Notes: generated by a model not told the origin, from the sequence alone. Shown: positions 33,187 through 45,599, counted from the first letter of the stretch. The stretch is DNA of 64,000 nucleotides from Patella vulgata (GCF_932274485.2 NC_065884.2:25157622-25221621); one strand, 5' to 3'. Numbers and translations: made by a program.

Positions 33187-36100
33187 ATGGCATCTGGCTT
33201 AGATAAATTAGGAATACCTGGGGGTGAAGATTTAAGAGAAGCACTCACTAATTGTTCTGATCCATTAGCAGCCATTGAAGAATTTCAAAATGAAAATGGA
33301 ATTTTGCTTCCTTCATTAAAGCCAGCATTACCTTTCTTAGACCTTCATGGAATTAAACGTCTTGAATTCCACACGTCTATATTGGATCAGATGATAGATA
33401 AATTAACCACAAGAATTAAAACTCTGGCATCTGATGGCGGAAATGATAAGTTTGATAAATTAGAAAGTTTGTTAGAAAAAAGTTTTCCAGTTATTAAAAT
33501 TAAAACTGTGCGACCTGTTGTTTTGTGCATCTTAAAACATCTGCCAGAAATTAAACCAGACTATTTGAAGATCATATTAGAAGATCCAGAACTTTATGCT
33601 GAGGCAGCTACAGAAGTAAAGCGACAGATCTGGCAGGATAATCAATCCTTATTTGGTGACGAAGTCTCACCGCTGTTATCACAATATATTCGGGAAAAAG
33701 ATTCATCTTTATTAAATCATGAAAATAGCACACTGACATTTTACAGTCCTATCCCAAAAAACAGAAGACAGGGGGAAGTTGTACAAAAACTGGTTCATAT
33801 GATTGGTAAAAATGTCAAGCTTTATGATATGGTGTTGCAATTTCTACGTACATTATTTTTACGAACCAGAAACAACCATTACTGTACATTACGTGCAGAA
33901 ATATTAATGGCTATACATGATTTAGAAATCAATGAAATATGCTCTGTTGATCCATGTCATAAGTTTACTTGGTGCGTAGATGCCTGTATTAGAGAGAGAA
34001 TCGTCAATGCTAACAGAGCCAGAGAACTGCAAGGATTTTTGGATGGAATCAAAAAAGGACAAGAATTTGTTTTGGGGTAAGCATTATTTGAAAATAATTT
34101 TCTACAAAGAGTAGTGCATCTGAAAATCATATTACAATACATATTGATTGCAAAACGGCTTAAAAAGATCGTGGGGCCATGGTGGCTAAGTGGGTAAGAC
34201 ACTGGCTCGCTAGCCTGGAGGTTGGGTGTTCCCTCCCTGCATTGGCCGAGAAAGTTCATCCAGATTTTCCGGTGTGGTTCCCCCTTGTCAGTGATGCAGG
34301 ACGAAGGGCCGGACAAGGACAGCTGTCTAGTCGTTCGGATGGGACGGAAAACCGAGGTCTCGTGTACACATTGGCATGCACTTAAAAGATCCCTTGACAG
34401 TTGGTATTCGATATAAGAGTAGGCCGTAGTGCCGCTGTCTAGGCAAAATTTCCCTTATAGCACACTGTATGGCGTATGCCTGTCTTCATTAGCCCAGTTC
34501 TGAGCAGAACAGTAGGACGTTAAGTGCTTGTCCACGAGAAAACCATGCAAAATCGGGAAGGTGATGGGTCGGCCGATTCCATTCATATTCATAGGGTTTG
34601 GTCATGCCCATGAGACTACTCGATAGCCAAAACCGCCGATCTCAGAAATTGACCCTTGCCGAGATACGGCAAACAGGTGTTTTTGGGGCTTTTTTCTCAT
34701 TTTTTCGTCAATTTTAGGCAATGTTAGCTGCTGTTTTTCAGGTTGTAAATGAGTACTTATGAAACAAATGATGATTCGATATATTAGGCTAGGTAGTAAT
34801 GTTTCAAAAAAATGAAGAAAAAAAAATCTATCTTTCCACTCAGGGGTGCCATTTGGTTATTCCTGAAGTGTATAAATCAAACCTTACAAAGTACCCTAAC
34901 TTTATGCCGCGATATCTCCACTGCCGCGGGGTCCCATAAATTCTTTTTGTGGTTGTTAGTAACTGGGTATCAGGTCTCTCGATTAAAAAAATTAAATTTC
35001 ATTATATGTCTATAACTACACTCTCAAAAATAGTGGGTAATTATGACAAAAATCGGATAAATTCGACAATTTTACGAAGCTTTATCCCCAATATTATCAA
35101 ACTGATATTCAAACAAATGTAGTATAATACAGACGCCTTCACAGCTGCTATGTTTTCGCAACATAATATTCGTATGACAACTCTTACTGCAACTGGAAGT
35201 GAAAATTTGATGGAGTTCGAAGATGAGCATTTTCCGCTTAGGGTAAGCAGAGATAAGCAATTTGATTGGTTGATGCTTTGGGACACAATAACTTTTAATT
35301 GAGCTAGAATGTTCAAACTTGGTGTATGTGTTTATTAGGTCAATGCCTTGATGGAGTTCGAAGATGAGCATTTTCCGCTTAGGGTAAGCAGAGATAAGCA
35401 ATTTGATTGGTTGATACTTTGGGGCACGATAACTCTCTTCCTAATTGAGCTAGAATGTTCAAACTTGGTGTATGTGTTGATTAGGTCAATGCCTTGATGG
35501 AGTTCGAAGATGAGCATTTTCCGCTTAGGGTAAGCAGAGATAAGCAATTTGATTGGTTGATGCTTTGGGACACGATAACTTTAGTTCTAATTAAGTGAGA
35601 TTGATGAAACTTGGTGTATAGTTTCATTACAGTAATACCTTGACTAAGTTTGATAATGAGCATTTTCTGCTCAGGGTAAGCAGAGCGATTGATTGTTCAA
35701 TACTTTGTAAAAGATAATTTGTGATAATTTATATGTGTCCTCTAATTATTTTCCTATTTCGGCGGGGGACATCAGCCTCACTGTTGGCTTGTTTTTTTAA
35801 TCGAGAGACCTTGTACCCATTTACTAACAACCACAAAAAGAATTCATGGGACCCCGCGGCAGTGGAGATATCGGGCCATAAAGTTGGGTATTTTATAGGG
35901 TTCGATTTATACCCTTCAGGAATAACCAAATAGCACCCCTCAGTGGAAAGATAGATTTTTCTTTTTTCCTTTTTTTGAAACATTACTACCTATCCTAATA
36001 TATCGAATCATCATTTGTTTCATAAGTACTCATTTACAACCTGAAAAACAGCAGCTGTTTTACGAAGCTTTATCCCCAATATTATCAAACTGATATTCAA

Positions 36101-39100
36101 ACAAATGTAGTATAATACAGACGCCTTCACAGCTGCTATGTTTTCGCAACATAATATTCGTATGACAACTCTTACTGCAACTGGAAGTGAAAATTTGCTA
36201 AAATTCGCATTATTTCACTCTTAAATCTCTTGATATGTACAGATCTCATTATAAGCTGCAGTTGAGAGAACTGTCATAGCTCACAGTAGTCATTGAATAG
36301 TAAAATGTAGGCCTAAATCCCCAAGATTGGAAAATAAATTCTACACTCTAAAAAAGACCAGGTCAGCACAACTAAAAAGGCAAGATTTTGTCTTTTCTTT
36401 CAATTTTCAGGACCGATGTTATCTTTACCTCTACCTGCGACCAACGAGTTAATCATCTATATTTAGACTATACCCTACCTACAAGTAGTAGTCCTACACT
36501 CTTAAAGTACGGTGATCATCATCTTCACAAAAAGCCCCAAAAATAAACGAAAAACATTTTTTTTTTCAATTGGCTTAATGTATAGCAATAGGTGTACGTG
36601 TATGTCAGAATATCAAACAGCAACAATTGGTACTAGTAGTAGAGTAGTTTTATACATGTTGGTCTAACTCATAACATTTTTGTCCCCCGCCTTTCGAAGA
36701 AAGCAGGGGACTATTAAAATGGGTTCGTCCGTCTGTCTGTCCGTCTGTCTGTCCGTCACACTTTTTGGGACACAATAACTCTCTTCCTAATTGAGCTAGA
36801 ATGTTCAAACTTGGTGTATGTGTTTATTAGGTCAATGCCTTGATGGAGTTCGAAGATGAGCATTTTCCGCTTAGGGTAAGCAGAGATAAGCAATTTGATT
36901 GGTTGATGCTTTGGGACACGATAACTCTCTTCCTAATTGGGCTAGAATGTTCAAACTTGGTGTATGTGTTGATTAGGTCAATGCCTTGATGGAGTTCGAA
37001 GATGAGCATTTTCCGCTTAGGGTAAGCAGAGATAAGCAATTTGATTGGTTGATGCTTTGGGACACGATAACTTTTAATTGAGCTAGAATGTTCAAACTTG
37101 GTGTATGTGTTTATTAGGTCAATGCCTTGATGGAGTTCGAAGATGAGCATTTTCCGCTTAGGGTAAGCAGAGATAAGCAATTTGATTGGTTGATACTTTG
37201 GGGCACGATAACTCTCTTCCTAATTGAGCTAGAATGTTCAAACTTGGTGTATGTGTTGATTAGGTCAATGCCTTGATGGAGTTCGAAGATGAGCATTTTC
37301 CGCTTAGGGTAAGCAGAGATAAGCAATTTGATTGGTTGATGCTTTGGGACACGATAACTTTAGTTCTAATTAAGTGAGATTGATGAAACTTGGTGTATAG
37401 ATTTATTATATGAATACCTTAACTAAGTTCGATAATGAACATTTTTTGCTGAGGGTAAGCAGAGTGATAAGCAATTTGATTGGTAGAAACTTTGGAACAC
37501 AATAACTCTCCTTCTAATTGAGGTAGAATGTTCAAACTTGGCATAGGTGTCTATTAGGTGAATGTTTAAACTTGATGTATATGTAGATGTTCATTCGGTG
37601 AATGTCTTGACTGAGTTCAATAATTAACATTTCGAGCTGAAGCTAAGCAGAGCTAATCGATTTCATTTGTCGATGGTTTGGGACAAGATAATCTTGATTC
37701 TATCTGATAGAGAGTGATGAAACTTAGTGAAAAAAATAAATGTGCGATTAATTAATATGTGTCATCTATTTATTTTGCAATTTCGGCGGGGGACATCAGC
37801 CTCACTGTTGGCTTGTTTTAACTTGTTGTACGTAAAGCAGAAAGCGCAGATTGCTCTCTGAGGTAAGAATATACAATCACAGATTAAATACTAAATTGGG
37901 CAATGCCCGTTATTGACCTCGTGAGTCAATCCTTAATCCTCACAAAATATCAAATATATACAAAATTTACTTTCGGGAGGGAATACTAATCTTTACAAAA
38001 TATCACATCTAATTACATTCATGAACCCTCACAAAATATCAAATGTAATATATACAAAAACTACGTTCATAATTTTTCATAATATATCAGAGACATTCAA
38101 TGAATCCTTTCCTTACAAAATATCAAATACAGTATTATACAAAATTTACATTCATGAACCCTCGCAAAATATCATATAAAATTTTCGTTCATAATTTTTT
38201 ACAAAATATCAGGATAAAATAGTGGAAGTACCTCATGAATCTAATCTCATCAGTGTATATCAGGATCTATCATCAGGACGGTGTTACTATCATTGACAAA
38301 TAGTAAATATCATCAGGACGGTGTTATAATCATTGACAAATAGTAAATATCAGCAGAACGGTGTTATAATCATTGACAAATAGTAAATATCATCAGGACG
38401 GTGTTATAATCATTGACAAATAGTAAATATCAGCAGAACGGTGTTATAATCATTGACAAATAGTAAATATCAGTAGAACGGTGTTACTATCATTGACAAA
38501 TATTAAATATCATCAGGACGGTGTTACTATCATTGAAAAATATTAAATATCATCAGGACGGTGTTACTATCATTGAAAAATATTAAATATCATCAGGACG
38601 GTGTTACTATTATTGACAAATAGTAAATATGAACAGGACGGTGTTATAATCATTGACAAATAGTAAATATCAGCAGAACGGTGTTACTATCATTGACAAA
38701 TAGTAAATATCATCAGGACGGTGTTATAATCATTGACAAATAGTAAATATCAGCAGAACGGTGTTACTATCATTGACAAATATTAAATATCATCAGGACG
38801 GTGTTACTATCATTGAAAAATAGTAAATATCAGTAGGACGGTGTTACTATCATTGACAAATAGTAAATATCAGCGGGACAATGTTACTATCATTGACAAA
38901 TAGTAAATATGAGCAGGACGGTGTTATAATCATTGACAAATAGTAAATATCAGCAAAACGGTGTTACTATCATTGAAAAATAGTAAATATCAGCGGGACT
39001 ATCATTGAAAAATAGTAAATATCAGCGGGATGATGTTACTATCATTGAAAAATTAAATATGAGCAGGACAATGTTACTATCATTGACAAATAGTAAATAT

Positions 39101-42100
39101 CAATGAAACGCTCCCTCAGATATCACCAGTAATCACTCTTAGTATTTAGCGTCCGCATAATAAATCCACTGCTACCAATGATAGATACTCTCTGGTGTCT
39201 TTAGTACACTCTTTCAATAAAACATGCTCAGTCTCTTTAGGATACACAGTGAAAACGCCACATTTTGAAGTAGAAAACTGCGAAAAACCACATACAGCAG
39301 CCACGATCTTGGATGGCTGGATACCAGAACTGGTAGTTTTGACAGAGTGGGTTCTTCGACTGCCTGAGTGAGTTCGAAACGCTAGTCTGTCAATTGCAGA
39401 TGGTATCGAGTCGTTTAGCATCCATATTTTGTCACTATATTGATTAGAACATATAAATATCAGATGATCCAATATCAAAATTGTCAAAACTTAGACAATG
39501 TTATCGCGCATGCGTATGAAGATATATGAAATTTTATTGTCCCCCGCCTTTCGAAGAAAGCAGGGGACTATTAAAATGGGTTCGTCCGTCTGTCTGTCTG
39601 TCTGTCTGTTCGTCTGTCTGTCCGTCACACTTTTTGGGACACAATAACTCTCTTCCTAATTGAGCTAGAATGTTCAAACTTGGTGTATGTGTTTATTAGG
39701 TCAATGCCTTGATGGAGTTCGAAGATGAGCATTTTCCGCTTAGGGTAAGCAGAGATAAGCAATTTGATTGGTTGATGCTTTGGGACATGATAACTCTCTT
39801 CCTAATTGGGCTAGAATGTTCAAACTTGGTGTATGTGTTGATTAGGTCAATGCCTTGATGGAGTTCGAAGATGAGCATTTTCCGCTTAGGGTAAGCAGAG
39901 ATAAGCAATTTGATTGGTTGATGCTTTGGGACACAATAACTTTTAATTGAGCTAGAATGTTCAAACTTGGTGTATGTGTTTATTAGGTCAATGCCTTGAT
40001 GGAGTTCGAAGATGAGCATTTTCCGCTTAGGGTAAGCAGAGATAAGCAATTTGATTGGTTGATACTTTGGGGCACGATAACTCTCTTCCTAATTGAGCTA
40101 GAATGTTCAAACTTGGTGTATGTGTTGATTAGGTCAATGCCTTGATGGAGTTCGAAGATGAGCATTTTCCGCTTAGGGTAAGCAGAGATAAGCAATTTGA
40201 TTGGTTGATGCTTTGGGACACGATAACTTTAGTTCTAATTAAGTGAGATTGATGAAACTTGGTGTATAGTTTCATTACAGTAATACCTTGACTAAGTTTG
40301 ATAATGAGCATTTTCTGCTCAGGGTAAGCAGAGCGATTGATTGTTCAATACTTTGTAAAAGATAATTTGTGATAATTTATATGTGTCCTCTAATTATTTT
40401 CCTATTTCGGCGGGGGACATCAGCCTCACTGTTGGCTTGTTTTTTTAATCGAGAGACCTTGTACCCATTTACTAACAACCACAAAAAGAATTCATGGGAC
40501 CCCGCGGCAGTGGAGATATCGGGCCATAAAGTTGGGTATTTTATAGGGTTCGATTTATACCCTTCAGGAATAACCAAATAGCACCCCTCAGTGGAAAGAT
40601 AGATTTTTCTTTTTTCCTTTTTTTGAAACATTACTACCTATCCTAATATATCGAATCATCATTTGTTTCATAAGTACTCATTTACAACCTGAAAAACAGC
40701 AGCTAACATTGCCTAAAATTGACGAAAAAATGAGCAAAAAACCCAAAAAAACACCTGTTTGCCGTATCTCAGCTATGGTCAATTTCTGAGATCGGCGGTT
40801 TTGGCTATCGAGTAGTCTCATGGGCATGACCAAACCCTGTGAATATGAATGGAATCGGCCGACCCCTCACCTTCCCGATTTCTGCATGGTTTTCTCGTGG
40901 ACTGGCACTTAAACCCCATTTCATTTCTGCCTAAAGAGAAAACTACTGATTTTAATAAATAGACTTTCAGTTTGGAGATATTATGATTTTTATTCAGAAG
41001 GTATAAGGATAGAACTTACATATACAATGTAAGAGTACTGGTACATCTCTGGACAGACCGAAACAGTTTTAAACTGCTGTTCCTTTGACCTCCTCAAACT
41101 GCTTGAGATATGTGAATAGCTTTCCATATTATAGCACCATTTACTATTTCTATGGGCACCATATCTGTGCATGTGACGATTTAGGGCGATCTAAGAAGCC
41201 CTATTTAGGACGGTTTGGGGGGGTTTTAAGTTTCCTAAGTGCTAAAGGGTTAAAGTAACTTTTAAAATCTGTTTGTTTGTTTTTTTATTTCAGAGACTTG
41301 TCTATGATTCTGTGTGATCCATTTGCTTTAAACACAATATCTTTATCAACCATGAAAGTTTTACAACATTGTGTTAATACAGATACATTACCTAGGGTGA
41401 GATATGATTCTGCAGAATTGCTATTCTATGTAGTATGAATACATATATTTGATGTTTAATGATTTCTTGTCTAGTTTAAAACAAATAACTGAAAACCTTA
41501 AATTATGGATAACTTTGCTGTGAATTCTTCGGTGTCAGCAATTCTCTACTTAGATTTTGCTATCAGAAATTATTTATATTGGGAAAAGAGAAGGGATGTC
41601 AACATCAGTGTCAGTGTGCACATGATTTTAAAGATAATGAAAAAAATTGTTTCATTTTTTGCAGGAAAACATTGATCTTCAATTATTAATAAGAATGATG
41701 GCTCTAGGACTTGGAGCATGGAGTATGATAGATAGTCAGTGTTTTAAAGAACCTAAGCTGGTATGTCTTATCTGGGTGAACTTGAAACAAGTTAACAAAA
41801 TCTTACTAAGCCATATTATAAGTTTGTTTCATGCTGAACTGTTGAGTTAGGATTCTCATGTTAGGATGAGCAACAATGAGCACCGTTGACTCAAGATTAT
41901 CCGCTAAAGACTTAACTGGTATTAGATTTTTACCCTTGTTAAAGTCTTTTAAAATTGATTCGAGCTCTATTTGTGAAAACTTCAATTTCTGAAATATGTA
42001 CCAGCTTATAATTAGTTATTATTGTTTGCTTTGTTTTTAAAAAAAATTAAAATGCCATTATCATTCTCACCAAGAAAATGTAATTAATTTTGATATGGTC

Positions 42101-44787
42101 ATTTTAATAAAAACAAAACAGCCTTAGTAGACCTATTTTAATTATTGAAAATCTAAGGACCTAAGATAAACTCATTCAGCTCCTTGAAAACCACTATACA
42201 TGTAGAATTTATACTAATCATCTCAACACAAAATTGCTTTGTTACTTGTGTTTTACAACTTATGCAAGTTTTCATCCCATTTTATATTTTATAACCAATT
42301 TTGTGTTGATACAGTAAGATAAAAATGAATCTAAGCCTTGTCATCAAGCAAACTTTCTCTTATAAAATGCAATGAAATCAACATTTTTATTTTTGACCTA
42401 AATTTAAGAGGAATGATCATTTTATGTTAAATGATTTAAGTTTTCTTTAATTACTAAGTTGGTGTTTGATAGGCTTTAAAATTTGTATATACAGGTATTG
42501 AAAACTTTTATTGCATTTAGTGTCAATGTAAATTATTCCTTATAATTTTAGCCAGATTTAATAGATACAAATTTCGATATATTTTCAGGACATATCATTG
42601 TTTACCAAGTTTATACCTATGATAGTTGGAATGATTGTAGATGATCAAATAAGATCTACGACAGCTAGAATATCGGAAGATTTTAATCCTACTGCTGTAC
42701 CTGTACGTCTGCCATCAGAACTCTATGCAGAGTATATCATCGATAGCCCTATAGCTAGTTTGATTGCTATGTACTACTCACTGCAAGCCTTGAGAATAAA
42801 AGATAGAGTAGCAGCATGTCAGATTATTCCCACCTTGATGCATTGTGAAAATGATCGGGCTTACGATGATACGTTCTTACATCCCTTCGTATCTTACCTA
42901 ATACAGATGCCAGAAGATTTCTCTCACAATGATTTTACATCTGTTATATTGGATGACTTCTTGATGGTAAGTTTGTCATGTTGCTAGTTTCTGTTAAAAG
43001 TCTAGTATTTAATAAAAAGCATAATATGGGTCCAAAAACATAGCATTTAATAAAAAGCATATGGGTCTAAAATGTAGCATTTATTTAAGAGCATATGGGC
43101 CCAAAAATGTAGCATTTAATGTAATAAATAGCGTATTTGTCTAAACTGTAGCATTTAATAAAGAACATATGGGTCTAAAATCTAAGATTTAGCATTAAAA
43201 AAAGAGCATATGAGCTAAAATGTATTTAATGATTATAAAGAGCATCAAGTAATGCATTTATTATGTGGATTTTACTAATTCAGTGATTTTCATTTTCTTC
43301 AAACATTGTAATGATGTTCAATGCAAATTTTAGCAGCTTTACTGTGTATCAAAGGAACTTCTTTTATCATATTTTGTTGCCCTTAAATACCAGCAGGTTA
43401 TTAAATAGACGTACAACCAGCATGTTATTGAATAAACCTACAACCAGCAGATTATTCAATAAACATACAGCCAGCAGATTATTGAAAAACATACATATAT
43501 TGTTTTGAATCACTATTTATTTATTCTTTTTGGAGGTGGCTGTTCTTTATTCTGTAGCTACTGTATTTTCTGTACTGACAGGAAATATGTCAATGGACCT
43601 CATTATTTATGACTGAGAAATGCTAATTAATATTATATGTTTACATTTATTTTATAGCCAGCTATATCTAGAGAAAGTGTGTTAAGACATTTGTTACGTG
43701 TGTTATGGTATGTTCATCATAAGATAACACCAACAAGACTTGAAAATGTTATGACAGCCGCACAACCAAGTGAAGAGGTAAGAAAATAGATGATCATGTT
43801 GCTTACATTTGGTAATAGACAATTCACCCAACAGCTGGAATGGTACCTGCATATGAAAACAGCACTGAAAATACTGCATTCTCTAATATACGCCCATCTG
43901 ATGATGATGATTTTTATGCCATTACTTTTTATAGCCAAATAGTAAATCTGCAAACAAACTGTTACACTTATAGAATGACAATAATTTTCATTTTGTGGTT
44001 TCATGCTTCAAAAATGCCACTTTCAAATATTTTGTCAGCAGTTAATAGAGATTCTTTTTTAAAAAAAAAAACACCATCGGTGATTATTACATCAAATTTA
44101 GTACAAAGTAGGGGGGTTGGATGGCTGAATGGTTAGCATGTGCGCGCTGTATCATAAGGTCTGTCATTGAGTCAACTGGCGTGGTTTCGATTTCCCGGTT
44201 GTACGTGACACTGCTAAAGACCCCTACACACAGGCGAATTGTTGAAATATAACTGAACCATGTTTTAGTCCTGAAATGACCTAGTTTGTGTCCTCTCTCT
44301 CTCTCTCTCTTTCAGATAAGTCCTTGTATAGTTAAATTTTTTGTCTGGTTTCCCCTTGTCACAGGTGCAGAACAGAAACCTGATAGTTGGAATTCAATGT
44401 AGAGTAACTGCTGTCCAGGCAAAATTTACCTCATAGAACATAGCATGACAACATTATAAACCATTTCACGTATTGTCACTTTTCATTCAAATCCAAGATG
44501 TCATGCTTGTCCTTTATAATAGATAGATGAAAAGTATATCTCAAAATTACAAGAGTTAATTAGATGTTTAAAATAGTCAATAATACTTTTATTAATTTTC
44601 TATAATGAGATGTCAGTAATATTTTTTTTTATTAATTTTCTATTTTCAGCATAGTGAAACAGTACATAACCTCTATCAACAATTGAGTGTAAAAATATCA
44701 ACACATACGCCTAGTCCAGTTACACCACAACAACAACTTGATTCACCTCTTATGAGTGTTCCTGCTCCCACACCAGCTCCTCCATAA
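33187..44787 (+). CDS. NELFB: Negative elongation factor B (NELF-B / COBRA1)
   Basis: Six coding exons: 33187-34076, 41294-41396, 41665-41760, 42589-42966, 43658-43777, 44650-44787, all GT-AG, giving 574 residues (human about 580). NELF-B is the scaffold subunit of the four-protein NELF complex that holds RNA polymerase II in promoter-proximal pausing in the nucleus. Diagnostic matches: GEDLREALTNCSDPLAAIE, LPFLDLHG, EVKRQIWQDNQ, LFGDEVSPLL, RRQGEVVQKL, GKNVKLYDMVLQFLRTLFLR, VDPCHKFTWC, RARELQGFLDG, LSMILCDPFALNT, ALGLGAWSMIDSQ.FKEPK and the Pro-rich C-terminus. An acceptor at 33174-33176, 10 nt before the ATG, implies an upstream non-coding exon. Intron 1 (34077-41293) is nearly filled by transposable elements. 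AATAAA overlaps the stop codon. Confidence 0.95.
34172..34523 (+). mobile_element. SINE family B, split by the TTAA element
   Basis: Head ggccatggtggctaagtgggta through gcagaacagtaggacgttaa. The last bases, ttaaaccccatttcatttc, lie 6.4 kb away at 40909-40927, so the SINE was whole before the foldback element landed in its GTTAAA tail. In intron 1 of NELF-B. Confidence 0.92.
34524..34993 (+). repeat. Left terminal inverted repeat of the TTAA element
   Basis: Reverse complement of 40443-40908 with scattered substitutions and 1-3 bp indels. Contains ggccgattccattcatattc and cgatatctccactgccgcgg. Confidence 0.9.
35069..35208 (+). repeat. 140-bp direct repeat (second copy 36057-36196)
   Basis: Runs from ttttacgaagctttatcc to ggaagtgaaaatttg in both places, apparently identical. 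The two copies bracket the 849-bp block 35208-36056, as if that block had been inserted between duplicated ends. Confidence 0.85.
35208..36056 (+). repeat. 849-bp block repeated without visible change at 39856-40704
   Basis: At a constant offset of 4648 bp the two blocks match without an indel in every line compared. The block contains 146-bp tandem units plus the inner part of the right terminal repeat. Such identity implies very recent duplication, gene conversion or an assembly artefact. Confidence 0.85.
36681..37819 (+). repeat. gtcccccgcc-ended repeat unit with 146-bp tandem core, copy 1
   Basis: Starts gtcccccgcctttcgaag with gtccgtctgtctgtccgt, contains several 140-146 bp units (each with gatggagttcgaagatgagc and cttagggtaagcagag), and ends ggcgggggacatcagcctc..ttggcttgt. 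The gtcccccgcc/ggcgggggac ends form a 10-bp inverted repeat. Apparent ORFs of 70-117 codons on the minus strand only reflect the tandem units. Confidence 0.8.
37880..38264. other. Interior of the TTAA element, cacaaaatatc-rich
   Basis: Several irregular repeats of cttacaaaatatcaaat and cacaaaatatc. No gene seen. Confidence 0.45.
38265..39105 (+). repeat. 40-bp minisatellite, about 21 units
   Basis: Unit: atcatcaggacggtgttact followed by atcattgacaaatagtaaat. Variants alternate catcagg/cagcaga and ttactat/ttataat in patches, as expected from unequal exchange. The last units shorten. It is not a CRISPR array because no unique spacers separate the repeats. Confidence 0.95.
39146..39487 (-). other. 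113-codon open frame inside the TTAA element, unrecognised
   Basis: Non-repetitive, protein-like composition (KIWMLNDSIPSAIDRLAF, VAAVCGFSQFSTSKCGVF, EYLSLVAVDLLCG). No family recognised. The position between minisatellite and repeat unit suggests a captured host exon or transposon-borne gene fragment. A donor or acceptor was not established. Confidence 0.3.
39537..40441 (+). repeat. gtcccccgcc-ended repeat unit, copy 2
   Basis: Same structure as 36681-37819: gtcccccgcc start, gtccgtctgtc run, 146-bp units, ggcgggggac end. It directly abuts the right terminal repeat at 40443. Confidence 0.8.
40443..40908 (-). repeat. Right terminal inverted repeat of the TTAA element
   Basis: Ends ..tggttttctcgtggactggcac and is followed by TTAA and the resumed SINE tail. 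A truncated third copy in the same orientation is at about 35795-36056. Confidence 0.9.
44111..44312 (+). mobile_element. SINE family A with internal deletion
   Basis: Head ggttggatggctgaatggttag, then acgtgaca joins directly to ctgctaaagacccc, so about 60 bp of the central domain is missing. Ends in (ct)n. In the last intron of NELF-B. Confidence 0.85.
44345..44455 (+). mobile_element. SINE family B fragment
   Basis: tttccccttgtcac, gatagttggaattcaatg, gctgtccaggcaaaattt and cctcatag match the family body. Confidence 0.6.
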
Positions 44788-44792
44788 ATAAA
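44787..44792 (+). terminator. Poly(A) signal overlapping the NELF-B stop codon
   Basis: The stop TAA (44785-44787) shares its last A with AATAAA, implying an extremely short 3' UTR if this signal is used. Confidence 0.55.
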
Positions 44793-44799
44793 ACTCAAC

Positions 44800-45599
44800 A
44801 GCTTGAATTAAATACAAATTCAACTTACTTTGTATTGGTGAATAGTTTATTGGACTAGTAACTATTTCATTATTTTTCTGTGCTGCAACTCTTATTTTCA
44901 GCATATAAAGGGAAAAGAGTGGGTCCAAATTTGTATACATCAACCTTTTACTTGCGTCTAAATTGCAATATTGGCTTTTAAGAGATGATAAATTGTACTA
45001 CAATACTATAAAGTATATAAGGCCTAGAAAAAGAATACCAGTTACATGGCCTCCAAAAATAGGGTCGGTTGTTCTGAAAATCAGTTTGTTTTTTTTCCGT
45101 AGGGCTTGTATTCTCTATTTCCTAGCATTTCGAGCTTAATAACTGTGTAAGGTTCTCGAAAATAATACTGAAATCTCAGTGTTGGTATTTGTCCACAGAA
45201 AACTATGCCAGGACCCAGTTATAGAGCCTGACAAATGAGAAAAAAAAATTAGGGTAGGAGTAGGTCAGGTATTTTTTTATTTTGGCCTAACAGTGAAAAT
45301 AATTAAATTCTGGTGAGATTTCAACACACTATTTAATGTACTTTATTTTGAAAAACAGTTAATGGTTAGTGTTATATATGAATGTACTGACAGGTAGTAA
45401 GCAATATGATTAACTGGAAAAACTAAGTTAACACTGGTGGTAGTCACAAGAATCCAGACCATTGATCTTATCTTGTTTTCTAAATGAAGGATTCCCAAGC
45501 ACCAGAATAGTTATATTATATAAACTTGATTGGTATACTTATTGTTACTGTAAATATTATTATATATTTTGACCTTTGAATGAATGAGAGAGACACAAT
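44800..45599. other. Gene-free stretch
   Basis: No gene recognised. The last exon(s) of the minus-strand gene at 48188-50501 should lie somewhere between here and 48187 but could not be found with confidence. Confidence 0.3.

Larger units (their letters stand above)
34524..40908. mobile_element. 6.4-kb foldback DNA element with TTAA target duplication
   Basis: Inverted ends of about 470 bp (34524-34993 and 40443-40908), roughly 95% identical by eye, starting gtgc..gtccacgagaaaacc. TTAA lies at 34520-34523 and 40909-40912, and the SINE sequence is continuous across it. TTAA is used by piggyBac and Kolobok superfamilies, but the end gtgc does not match the usual piggyBac CCY end. No transposase gene is visible, so it is non-autonomous. 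The interior is a patchwork: direct repeats (35069-35208 / 36057-36196; 35208-36056 / 39856-40704), 146-bp tandem units, a 40-bp minisatellite and one 113-codon minus-strand frame. Confidence 0.88.

Noticed and set aside
34172-34250. tRNA gene
   Set aside because: The A- and B-box-like words belong to tRNA-derived SINE heads; no cloverleaf with a proper acceptor stem and anticodon arm could be drawn.
35072-37326. Several minus-strand ORFs of 60-117 codons with identical protein repeats
   Set aside because: They are only readings through the 146-bp tandem DNA units; the same is true of 39696-40311.
38265-39105. Regularly spaced repeats resembling a CRISPR array
   Set aside because: The 40-bp units are contiguous without unique spacers, in a eukaryotic transposon; it is a minisatellite.
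34524-40908. Assignment of the TTAA element to piggyBac
   Set aside because: Only the TTAA duplication fits; the terminal gtgc sequence does not, and no transposase is present, so the superfamily is left open.
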